From assembly GCA_017964745.1 (NCBI GenBank), contig JAGCRJ010000032.1:1-5842 (forward strand): a DNA stretch of 5,842 nucleotides, read 5' to 3'. Shown here piece after piece: positions 1 to 5,046 of this stretch (within the stretch, counting starts at the first letter, position 1; every line of letters begins with the position of its first letter). This stretch comes from Lachnospiraceae bacterium (GTDB lineage: Bacteria; Bacillota; Clostridia; Lachnospirales; Lachnospiraceae). Below the pieces are notes generated by a model. It made no database searches. It was not told the DNA's origin and saw only the letters and a program-made list of their open reading frames with translations. Both the position numbers and the translations under genes were made by a program.

Positions 1-633
1 ATATACATCCTTAGCCCATTCAGGAAGTCGTTTTTTCATAAAAAAACCGAATCTTTCCTGATAGGCATCGAAAGCCTTGGCATTTTCTTCGTCCGTTCCA
101 TTAAGCTTTGTAAGTCTGTTTATCGCTATCATATTGGGGATAAAAGGCTTATTTGCTTCTTTCAGCAGTTTCTTGTCTCCAAATATGCAAGTACCGTCAT
201 CATATTCTGTACAAAGTCCTTCCAAAGGATGTCCTATGGTGATTACAATGTACCCTTGGGAAGCAAGTTCAATGCAGAGAAATGAGTTTCCTTCCCTAAA
301 GGACTGATAGCCGTGATTAAATATGATCAGCGGAAACTTGTCTCCGGTTATTCTAGGAGCATCAGCATAGCATTCAGATTCATTTTCCCCTGCCGCTGTT
401 TTCTTATCATAATTCATCGGTAACTTAAAACTGTCCTTAAGAGCCTTAAACATATCTCTCGACATATAAAGAGATTTCTTAAGACCCGCAACCGAATCCT
501 TAAGGACCGGATAATAGACTCTCGCAGATATGCTTCTCTCAGTTCCCGGGCGAAGCACTTCCTCCCTGTCGTTCTTCACGGTATAGGTAAATGTACCAAC
601 TGCATATCCGCCTGCCGGCATCGGTCTTCTCAT
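1..633 (-). CDS. Alpha/beta hydrolase, PAF-acetylhydrolase-like (3' end beyond window)
   Basis: The open frame runs 211 codons from ATG at 633 to the window edge without a stop, so the C-terminus is missing. The start is set by GAGGAG at 647-642, 8 nt upstream. Residues 10-42 form an early beta-strand block ending in ARVYYPV, as in bacterial PAF-acetylhydrolase/lipase proteins. Residues 101-136 carry the family's most recognisable stretch: PLIIFNHG (oxyanion-side HG at 107-108), then IELASQGYIVITIGHP. The segment near residues 202-211 (RLPEWAKDVY) resembles the helix just before the GxSxG nucleophile elbow, so the catalytic Ser, Asp and His would lie outside the window. The family hydrolyses short acyl esters, including oxidised or short-chain phospholipids and triglycerides; the substrate here is unknown. 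There is no clear signal peptide, so a cytoplasmic location is likely. It follows the orphan membrane protein by 33 nt and is probably the fifth gene of the LytTR operon. A dienelactone-hydrolase or other serine esterase is the main alternative. Confidence 0.75.
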   Translation of the reverse strand, partial: MRRPMPAGGYAVGTFTYTVKNDREEVLRPGTERSISARVYYPVLKDSVAGLKKSLYMSRDMFKALKDSFKLPMNYDKKTAAGENESECYADAPRITGDKFPLIIFNHGYQSFREGNSFLCIELASQGYIVITIGHPLEGLCTEYDDGTCIFGDKKLLKEANKPFIPNMIAINRLTKLNGTDEENAKAFDAYQERFGFFMKKRLPEWAKDVY

Positions 634-666
634 TCCTCTTTCTCCTCAGCATAAGCAAATAACATA

Positions 667-1179
667 TCACTGTCCGCGTGTAATAAAAGAAAGGATCTCT
701 TCAATGTTCTCAGAAGGAATTGTCCCCGGTTTCCCGAGAAAGACCTCAAATAATAATCCTTTTGTATCATATCCGGTCACGGCTATAAGCGTACGGATGA
801 TGGTTCCCGAACCGTTATCGTTGGTGGATATGGCGTAATTCCAGGGTATATCGTTGACCACGGCATTACCGCGGGTCAGATCTTTCTGCCCGGTCTGAAG
901 ACGGATCAGTTCTTTATTCATCCTTTGTTCCAAAGGCACACCGGAAAACGCTTCAAAGTTACCGGATACCGACGGAATGCGGGAGGCAAATGTTGTATCA
1001 TACCACGCTCTGGTCACCCAGAAGGTATCTTTGGTCATGGGGGTAAAAGCGATCCCCATTTCTTTCATGGCAGACTTCAGACCTTTATTCTGCGTTCTTG
1101 ACATGGTCGTTACGGTTATAACTATAGTTGAAACAACAATGATGAGGAATATAAGTAAAAAAATAGCTACCAGACCCAT
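667..1179 (-). CDS. Small membrane-anchored protein of unknown family
   Basis: I do not recognise this 170-residue protein. ATG at 1179 has a textbook AGGAGG at 1193-1188 with 8 nt spacing, so the start is firm. Residues 4-24 are one strongly hydrophobic helix. No positive charge precedes it, whereas R28, K32, K35 and K39 follow, so the positive-inside rule favours a cytoplasmic C-terminal domain rather than a secreted one. There is no lipobox cysteine. The soluble part (about 45-167) looks folded, with alternating strands around 113-150 and a terminal helix EEILSFI at 160-166. That closing pattern resembles small PsbP/DUF1795-like proteins, but the similarity is too weak for a call. It lies 47 nt after the DUF3021 gene and 33 nt before the hydrolase gene with no visible terminator, so it is likely in the same operon. 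It may be a sensor, partner or effector of the LytTR system; that is inference. Confidence 0.8.
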   Translation of the reverse strand: MGLVAIFLLIFLIIVVSTIVITVTTMSRTQNKGLKSAMKEMGIAFTPMTKDTFWVTRAWYDTTFASRIPSVSGNFEAFSGVPLEQRMNKELIRLQTGQKDLTRGNAVVNDIPWNYAISTNDNGSGTIIRTLIAVTGYDTKGLLFEVFLGKPGTIPSENIEEILSFITRGQ

Positions 1180-1226
1180 GTGATAAACCTCCTATAGTAA
1201 AAAATTCAACTTCTACGGACCGGACA

Positions 1227-1673
1227 TTAATTTGAGCCGTTTTCACTCTGATACTCTGCCAGCGCTTTGTTGATAGATTTAGAAACTCCCAGTTCAAACA
1301 GATACTCCGCGGCGAGCGAAAGAACATAAACCACCACGATCCCCACAGCTATTCCGATCACGACGCCTTTTTTCTCCGTCGGAATCGTGCTTGCCGAAAA
1401 CGCCAGAGCCAGCATCACCGTCTCAATGAATCCGAGGGTGATAAACCTTTGTATAAGGAGTCTTTTCATACTGATCTCTTTTTCATTTCCGAAAAAGAAG
1501 ACCGGTATGATTCCGATGGCCGCATAAATGAGCGGCGAAAGGAATACTTCATATCCCAGTATCCTGTCCCGGTCAAACGCCATTCCCAGGATCATGAGAA
1601 GCACAGAGATCAGCGTGACTAAAACAAAATATAGCCTGACGGCCTCCTGCAGCCTTTCTTTTATGATTTTCAT
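1227..1673 (-). CDS. DUF3021 family membrane protein, LytTR partner
   Basis: This 148-residue protein has four predicted transmembrane helices, at about 13-31, 43-61, 75-95 and 103-126, a short N-terminal cytoplasmic tail and a polar C-terminal tail (about 130-148). The size, four-helix layout, charged central loop (NEKEISMKRLLIQRF, 63-77) and position directly after a LytTR gene are characteristic of DUF3021. The ATG at 1673 overlaps the TGA of the regulator in an ATGA arrangement (4 nt), and AGGAGG at 1685-1680 lies 6 nt upstream, so translation is probably coupled. In the related LytTR Regulatory Systems (for example HdrRM and BrsRM of Streptococcus mutans) the membrane protein inhibits the regulator and its loss switches the operon on. 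The same role here, perhaps sensing the membrane state, is inferred from context and not from any motif. Confidence 0.85.
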   Translation of the reverse strand: MKIIKERLQEAVRLYFVLVTLISVLLMILGMAFDRDRILGYEVFLSPLIYAAIGIIPVFFFGNEKEISMKRLLIQRFITLGFIETVMLALAFSASTIPTEKKGVVIGIAVGIVVVYVLSLAAEYLFELGVSKSINKALAEYQSENGSN

Positions 1674-2134
1674 ACCTTGCCTCCTGCACCATGTCCGGGT
1701 CTTGTAAGGGCATTTTTCAGATCCATGACATATTTGCGTGAGATAACGATCTCTTCACCGTTTTTCAAAAGTGCACTGTATCTTCCGCCGAGTGCCGGCT
1801 TGATTGACTTGATCTTCATCAGATTCAGGAGCATGCTCTTTTGAACTCTGATAAACGACCTGCCTCCCAGTTTTTCTTCCAGCTCATAAAGCTTCAGCCT
1901 TACCTCAAAGCTGTCCTTTTCCGTATAGAGGAAGACTCTGTTGTCCACCGATTCCGCATAAAAGACATCCACTACGGGTATTTCGATTTCCCGGCCGTCT
2001 TTCCTCGCGTCAAGCTGTCCCTGCCGTGATTTTACAAAGCTGATGATCTCCTCGATCTCATCCGTCAGCTTATGATAACGGATCTCAAGGACCTCCGGCT
2101 GCTCTGTTGGTACCTGTTTAACCTTTAACTCCAT
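1670..2134 (-). CDS. LytTR-family DNA-binding regulator without receiver domain
   Basis: This 154-residue protein consists mostly of a LytTR domain at about 52-145. Recognisable landmarks are VVDVFYAESVDNRVFLYT (54-71), the helix YELEEKLGG (83-91), FIRVQKSMLLNLMKIKSI (94-111), the strand pair around GGRYSALLKNGEE (116-128) and ISRKYVMDLKNAL (131-143). Residues 1-51 are a short N-terminal segment typical of stand-alone LytTR proteins; there is no response-regulator receiver domain, so phosphorelay control is unlikely. LytTR proteins bind paired direct repeats about two helical turns apart, usually just upstream of the -35 box. A matching repeat pair lies upstream of the first gene of this operon. 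The ATG at 2134 lies inside the end of the protease gene (10 nt overlap) with only a short-spaced GAGGG (2142-2138), which suggests translational coupling. The last residues (RPGHGAGGKV) are a flexible tail overlapping the next gene. Confidence 0.93.
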   Translation of the reverse strand: MELKVKQVPTEQPEVLEIRYHKLTDEIEEIISFVKSRQGQLDARKDGREIEIPVVDVFYAESVDNRVFLYTEKDSFEVRLKLYELEEKLGGRSFIRVQKSMLLNLMKIKSIKPALGGRYSALLKNGEEIVISRKYVMDLKNALTRPGHGAGGKV

Positions 2135-2880
2135 TTTCCCTCAGTATCTGCACTCAGTTTTTTCCACATCGCGATGCTGTAAAATGCAGCGATCACGATG
2201 GCAATGCTGACCGTGATCCAAAGCTCTCTTTCAACCGATCCGAATACCCGAAGAGATGCCTCTTCGTCACTGATCGCGCTTAACGCGTTGTTGATCCCGT
2301 GAAAGGCGATGCAGGGCAAAAGACTCTTCCCCTTGTAAAAAAGCGTAACAAGCATAAATCCCACAATGACCGCAAATACTATCTGCAGCATAGTTTCAGA
2401 TAGATCCTGCCCATTTAACAGATTTACGATATGACCGATCCCGAATGTCACGGATGAAACAATGATCGCGGTTCTTACATTTTTCCGCGCCATTCCCAGA
2501 AAAAGGAATCCACGGAAAATGATCTCCTCAAGGAATCCGACGCAGAGCATGCTGACAATGTAGAATACCGTTTCCGGGATTGAATACTTCAGCTTGACTC
2601 CAAAATAGATGCTCGCAAACCCGATCAGCATAAGCGGAAAATAGAACCATGCACCGGCCGGTTTATATTTTGGAAGAACAAGACCGTATTTTTCAAAGAG
2701 ACCGTTCTTCTTCAGCCATATGAGAAGGATTGCTGTACATACCGCATGAAAGATCATGGACGGCAGCTTAATTATACCGACAGTCGCCGAGACCGACTCA
2801 GCTGCGCTTGTTCCCACAACATAGATCACAATGCAAAGTATTGCAAACGTGACCTCGTTTTTCTTATAAATCTTATTCAC
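2125..2880 (-). CDS. CPBP family intramembrane glutamic endopeptidase (CAAX/Abi-type)
   Basis: This 251-residue multi-pass membrane protein has hydrophobic helices at about 11-31, 40-55, 78-96, 105-117, 135-150, 163-180 and 220-238. All three catalytic blocks of the CPBP (Abi) family are intact: EEIIFRG at 118-124 (E118, E119, R123), FGIGH at 146-150 (F146, H150) and HGINN at 194-198 (H194, N198). The glutamate and histidines activate water for peptide-bond cleavage inside the membrane, as in Rce1/MmRce1. Bacterial members include bacteriocin self-immunity and peptide-maturation proteins and others of unknown substrate. The start is GTG at 2880, supported by AAAGGAGA at 2894-2887. It is the first gene after a 217-bp regulatory region and overlaps the LytTR gene by 10 nt, so it is almost certainly co-expressed with it. 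Cleavage of the DUF3021 protein or the orphan membrane protein would be an appealing role but is untested inference. Confidence 0.93.
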   Translation of the reverse strand: MNKIYKKNEVTFAILCIVIYVVGTSAAESVSATVGIIKLPSMIFHAVCTAILLIWLKKNGLFEKYGLVLPKYKPAGAWFYFPLMLIGFASIYFGVKLKYSIPETVFYIVSMLCVGFLEEIIFRGFLFLGMARKNVRTAIIVSSVTFGIGHIVNLLNGQDLSETMLQIVFAVIVGFMLVTLFYKGKSLLPCIAFHGINNALSAISDEEASLRVFGSVERELWITVSIAIVIAAFYSIAMWKKLSADTEGKWS

Positions 2881-2936
2881 CTTTTATCTCCTTTCAGAAA
2901 GTATCTCTTCGTGTTAAGGAGACTGTATAAGATTTA
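2867..2936 (-). repeat. 10-bp inverted repeat bracketing the RBS and start of the protease gene
   Basis: On the transcribed strand TAAATCTTAT (2936-2927) is exactly complementary to ATAAGATTTA (2876-2867), which lies at codons 2-5 of the protease gene. The 50-nt loop holds the Shine-Dalgarno and GTG start. A transcript starting upstream of 2936 could pair these arms; one from the downstream promoter candidate would lack the first arm. The stem is A/T-rich and the loop long, so stability is uncertain and chance remains possible. Confidence 0.3.
2887..2894 (-). promoter_or_regulatory. Ribosome binding site of the CPBP protease gene (decides a GTG start)
   Basis: AAAGGAGA reading leftward ends 6 nt before GTG at 2880-2878. 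It is the best Shine-Dalgarno match in the region and supports the non-ATG start of the first operon gene; no ATG in the same frame lies nearby with a comparable site. Confidence 0.75.
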
Positions 2937-2950
2937 TTCACACGCCTCAA
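2922..2950 (-). promoter_or_regulatory. Candidate activator-dependent promoter of the LytTR operon
   Basis: Reading leftward, TTGAGG (2950-2945) is followed after 17 bp by TACAGT (2927-2922), each matching the sigma-A consensus at four of six positions. TATACA (2929-2924) with a 15-bp spacer is an alternative -10. The weak boxes fit a promoter that needs help, and the direct repeat ends 11 bp upstream of the -35 candidate, the usual place for a LytTR activator. The call is based on position and pattern only. Confidence 0.45.
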
Positions 2951-2961
2951 TAAAACAGACG

Positions 2962-2992
2962 GTAAGATGCATTTTCAAGCTGTAAGATGCAT
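2962..2992. repeat. Perfect 11-bp direct repeat, 20-bp period; candidate LytTR operator
   Basis: GTAAGATGCAT occurs at 2962-2972 and again at 2982-2992, separated by 9 bp, with one further matching C three bases before each unit's end point (2960 and 2980). The 20-bp period is close to two turns of B-DNA, so both copies face the same side of the helix. LytTR proteins such as AgrA bind paired direct repeats with roughly this geometry, and the first copy (ACGGTAAG at 2959-2966) partly resembles the AgrA half-site ACAGTTAAG. It lies about 80-110 bp upstream of the operon's first start codon. Binding by the LytTR protein encoded in this operon is inference. Confidence 0.6.
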
Positions 2993-3003
2993 AGGATAAG
3001 GGA

Positions 3004-3032
3004 ATTATAATCTATCTGTCCTTTTTTTTCAT
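3004..3032 (-). promoter_or_regulatory. Second promoter candidate with perfect TATAAT
   Basis: A perfect TATAAT reads leftward at 3009-3004 in an A/T-rich setting, but the hexamer 17 bp upstream (ATGAAA, 3032-3027) is a poor -35 and there is no TGn extension. If used, transcription would begin near 2997, placing the direct repeat in the initial transcribed region, where a bound protein would act as a roadblock rather than an activator. It may be a weak basal promoter, or a chance match in an A/T-rich region. Confidence 0.3.
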
Positions 3033-3097
3033 TAAATCACCCTAAATGAAGGCGCCTGCTTCTTGTTGCTTTGAACCGGGAACCACGCCCCCATAGT

Positions 3098-4081
3098 TCA
3101 CCCCACATACAGTATATGGTTTATCAGACACTCTGCGGCATCTTCGATATCTTCGGGGTCTATGTCTTCGCCCTCACGCTCGCAGCACTCAAATTCATCA
3201 ACTATGTTCTCAATCAGTACCATATCAACAAACAGCTGCAGCTTCGAAAGGTCCTCATCGGAAACATCGGTCTCACTCCTGTATCCGGAGAGCACCGTAT
3301 CAAAATACCCTTTCATTCCCTCCATGCGTTTATCGGGATCCTGCTCATTCCGAAACCATCCGGTTCCGTGAATCCAGAGATTTGCCAGGTCGAACATATA
3401 CCAGCAGTACATGCAGTTGTCAAAATCAAATACCGTAATATCCCCGGTATTCATATCAATATGATAATTCCCGTCGCTGAAATCAAAGTGAACTAGTCCG
3501 TAAACACTCTCATCAGCAGGGAGGCTTCGAAAGCTATCCAGCCGCTCTTCAATTGATATTTTTAATTCTTCATATTTATCAGGAATCAGCTCATCGATAT
3601 ACTCACGATTGTACTTGTCAAAGAATCCTAACCTTTTATTTTCGGGCTTATATTCTTTGGAAAGCCTGTGAATCACACCAAGAGCACGGCCCGTGTTATA
3701 GAAATATTCTTCAAGCGGCGCTCCGTCCCTGTACCTGTATCCGTTGTCTGAAATCAACATTCCTTTGGCATAGGAAAAAAGCATAACAAAACACTCTTTT
3801 CCATCCAATGAAACCGCTTCCGCAAGATTTCCGTTCAATGAAGGAATCACATCCGCTACGGGAGCACCTTTTTCGGCCAGATAATGCACAAACTCCGCCT
3901 CGGCCAGATATTCTTCCTTTGTTCTGTCCCCAAGCGTTGAAAAACGCAATACACATTCCGGATTTCCGTTTCTTTGGCAGATCAATATCTGATTTCTTCC
4001 GCCGTCATGGCCGGGGGCCATGCTTAATTCATATTCATTTAAATCATACAGTTTCTTTACGTTTTCAAGATATTTATACAA
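3098..4081 (-). CDS. Aminoglycoside-phosphotransferase-fold kinase (APH/HSK2/SrkA-like)
   Basis: This 327-residue cytoplasmic kinase has the eukaryotic-like kinase fold of the APH superfamily. The N-lobe covers about 1-100, with CVLRFS (43-48) where the beta-3 strand sits; R46 occupies the usual lysine position, as in several members of this subgroup. The C-lobe holds the catalytic loop HFDFSDGN at 198-205 (D200 as base, N205 for metal) and FDFDNCMYCWYMFDLA at 218-233, with D219 as the second metal ligand. The H-x-D-x4-N plus FDFD-x-C-x-Y-x-W combination points to the group that includes spectinomycin phosphotransferase-like and homoserine-kinase-II-like proteins. The phosphate acceptor cannot be told from sequence, and antibiotic resistance should not be assumed. 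The start is TTG at 4081 with AAAGGA at 4096-4091, 9 nt upstream. The first ATG is at codon 21, lacks a ribosome binding site and would remove the first strands. The gene lies 21 nt after the toroid gene, in the same frame. Confidence 0.9.
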   Translation of the reverse strand: MYKYLENVKKLYDLNEYELSMAPGHDGGRNQILICQRNGNPECVLRFSTLGDRTKEEYLAEAEFVHYLAEKGAPVADVIPSLNGNLAEAVSLDGKECFVMLFSYAKGMLISDNGYRYRDGAPLEEYFYNTGRALGVIHRLSKEYKPENKRLGFFDKYNREYIDELIPDKYEELKISIEERLDSFRSLPADESVYGLVHFDFSDGNYHIDMNTGDITVFDFDNCMYCWYMFDLANLWIHGTGWFRNEQDPDKRMEGMKGYFDTVLSGYRSETDVSDEDLSKLQLFVDMVLIENIVDEFECCEREGEDIDPEDIEDAAECLINHILYVG

Positions 4082-4090
4082 TAATAAGTA

Positions 4091-4096
4091 TCCTTT
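4091..4096 (-). promoter_or_regulatory. Ribosome binding site supporting a TTG start for the kinase gene
   Basis: AAAGGA reading leftward lies 9 nt before TTG at 4081-4079, within the 21-nt gap after the toroid gene's TAA. The next in-frame ATG, 20 codons in, has no Shine-Dalgarno, so TTG is the best start. Confidence 0.6.
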
Positions 4097-4102
4097 ATTC
4101 CA

Positions 4103-4984
4103 TTAAAAATTTCCCTTTGCCATATATGCGTACAAGGTAACCCACTTATTCTCTTCGCCGACATTTCCCACTTTAAAAGCAGGTACACTTTTTGATGCGG
4201 TAAGAACGAATCTTCCGTTTTCAAGCTTATGCTCATCAAGAACTTTATAGCCCGCCTTCATCGCTGCAGAGCCGGGCTTACATCCGAGCCCCTTTAAAGC
4301 ATAGACGATCATATGTGCTCCGATCTTGATGGGATCCGGAGGATAGAATGTTCCCAGCATAACATCAACCATAGGTGTCTTCATATCATCCGTCCTATAG
4401 AAAATGTTACGCTTTGTAAAGTAATGAACCAGGTCATCCGCGCATTCAGGTCTGTGCCCCTGAAGAGACAGTTCGGTGACAAGCAGAAGGTATTCGACCG
4501 TCAGCCTTGCACAGCTCTTATGAGGCTTTCTTGGATCGTTGATCTTTTTGTTGGTACTGATGCATCCGAAACCGCCGTCATCCTTGATCAGTTTAAGAAC
4601 GGAATCGACCTCATTCTTAACGATATCCTCGGAATAATATCCAAGCTTTACAAGATTTCTTAGAAGAAGAGGTTCTCCGCACAGCATTTTGAAACCTGTG
4701 CTCTCGATCAGTCCAAAGACCTCATCATCTATGTCGCTTCCGATATCATCCCTGGTAAGTCCCCATTCGGCAAATGCCATAATGGCATCATATTTTTCCC
4801 AGGGCTTGTCTTTCTTCAGCTTCTTGAGGCCGCGTTCATATACTTTGCTCTGAAGCAGTTCCTTTTTGCACGATACGACTCGTTCATCGTCTTCCGGTAA
4901 TCTCTCGTATTCTTTCAGGGTTCTGAGTCTGACCTCAGGATTTTCCTCTTCCAAAAGCCATTCCAATATAACTTTTTTCGCCAT
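4103..4984 (-). CDS. Alpha/alpha-toroid protein, prenyltransferase/squalene-cyclase-like, likely non-canonical
   Basis: This 293-residue soluble, helix-rich protein begins with ILEWLLEEENPEVRLRTLKEY (6-26), the opening seen in Clostridial proteins annotated as prenyltransferase/squalene-oxidase repeat or terpenoid-cyclase-like. Two landmarks follow: KYDAIMAFAEWGL (64-76), and the toroid motif DDGGFGC (135-141) followed by KSCARLTVEYLLLVTEL (156-172). The latter pair corresponds to a QW-type turn and the following helix. The segment KWVTLYAYMA (280-289) matches the usual end. It is far shorter than true squalene-hopene cyclases (over 600 residues), and I see no DxDD acid motif, so cyclase activity is doubtful. 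The start at ATG 4984 is preferred over the TTG at 5002 because TGGAGG (4996-4991), 6 nt upstream, lies inside the longer version. It is probably co-transcribed with the kinase 21 nt downstream. Confidence 0.75.
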   Translation of the reverse strand: MAKKVILEWLLEEENPEVRLRTLKEYERLPEDDERVVSCKKELLQSKVYERGLKKLKKDKPWEKYDAIMAFAEWGLTRDDIGSDIDDEVFGLIESTGFKMLCGEPLLLRNLVKLGYYSEDIVKNEVDSVLKLIKDDGGFGCISTNKKINDPRKPHKSCARLTVEYLLLVTELSLQGHRPECADDLVHYFTKRNIFYRTDDMKTPMVDVMLGTFYPPDPIKIGAHMIVYALKGLGCKPGSAAMKAGYKVLDEHKLENGRFVLTASKSVPAFKVGNVGEENKWVTLYAYMAKGNF

Positions 4985-4990
4985 TAAACA

Positions 4991-4996
4991 CCTCCA
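4991..4996 (-). promoter_or_regulatory. Ribosome binding site fixing the toroid gene start at 4984
   Basis: TGGAGG reading leftward lies 6 nt before ATG at 4984-4982. A longer reading from TTG at 5002 would translate through this Shine-Dalgarno and has no good site of its own, so the six extra residues are rejected. Confidence 0.8.
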
Positions 4997-5046
4997 AAAC
5001 AATCAGTTTTTTGTGTTCAGGTATTTCTCCGCTTCAACAAGAACTC

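Larger units (their letters stand above)
2881..3097. other. Intergenic regulatory region between kinase gene and CPBP-LytTR operon
   Basis: This 217-bp stretch is the longest non-coding one in the window and separates two leftward transcription units. From 2881 to 2961 it holds the ribosome binding site and a promoter candidate. From 2962 to 2992 it holds the paired direct repeat, and from 3004 a perfect TATAAT. From about 3040 to 3097 it is richer in G and C (GGCGCC at 3050-3055 and a C-rich run near 3087-3092) but forms no strong hairpin followed by a T-run on the minus strand, so no intrinsic terminator for the kinase gene is called. No tRNA or small gene was found. Confidence 0.7.

Noticed and set aside
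1085..1327. 80-codon minus-strand frame spanning the gap between the DUF3021 gene and the orphan gene.
   Set aside because: It overlaps both well-supported genes in another frame, has no good ribosome binding site and gives no protein-like pattern.
2894..2941. Possible 15-codon leader peptide starting GTG at 2941 upstream of the protease gene.
   Set aside because: The GAGG upstream is only 3 nt from the GTG, and the peptide shows no regulatory codon pattern; the likely promoter overlaps it.
2994..3029. GGATA...TGTCC stem followed by eight T on the plus strand, as a rightward terminator.
   Set aside because: The stem is only 5 bp with a wobble pair and an 18-nt A/T-rich loop, and no plus-strand gene lies to its left.
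3040..3097. Possible terminator or tRNA remnant after the kinase gene (GGCGCC palindrome, and a CCCGGTTCAAAGC stretch resembling a tRNA T-loop on the minus strand).
   Set aside because: No long stem followed by a T-run is present on the minus strand. The GGTTCAAA stretch has no complementary T-stem, acceptor stem or anticodon arm around it.
3071..3496. 141-codon open frame on the plus strand.
   Set aside because: It lies antisense to the kinase gene, lacks a recognisable domain and good ribosome binding site, and the minus strand encodes clear catalytic motifs there.
3711..3956. 81-codon minus-strand frame inside the kinase gene.
   Set aside because: It is fully internal to the kinase N-lobe coding region, its composition is low-quality (Arg/Gly/Ser/Cys rich), and it is an out-of-frame shadow.
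3098..4081. Calling the kinase an antibiotic-resistance enzyme.
   Set aside because: The APH fold is shared by many housekeeping kinases; the motifs do not define the substrate and no resistance or mobile-element context is seen.
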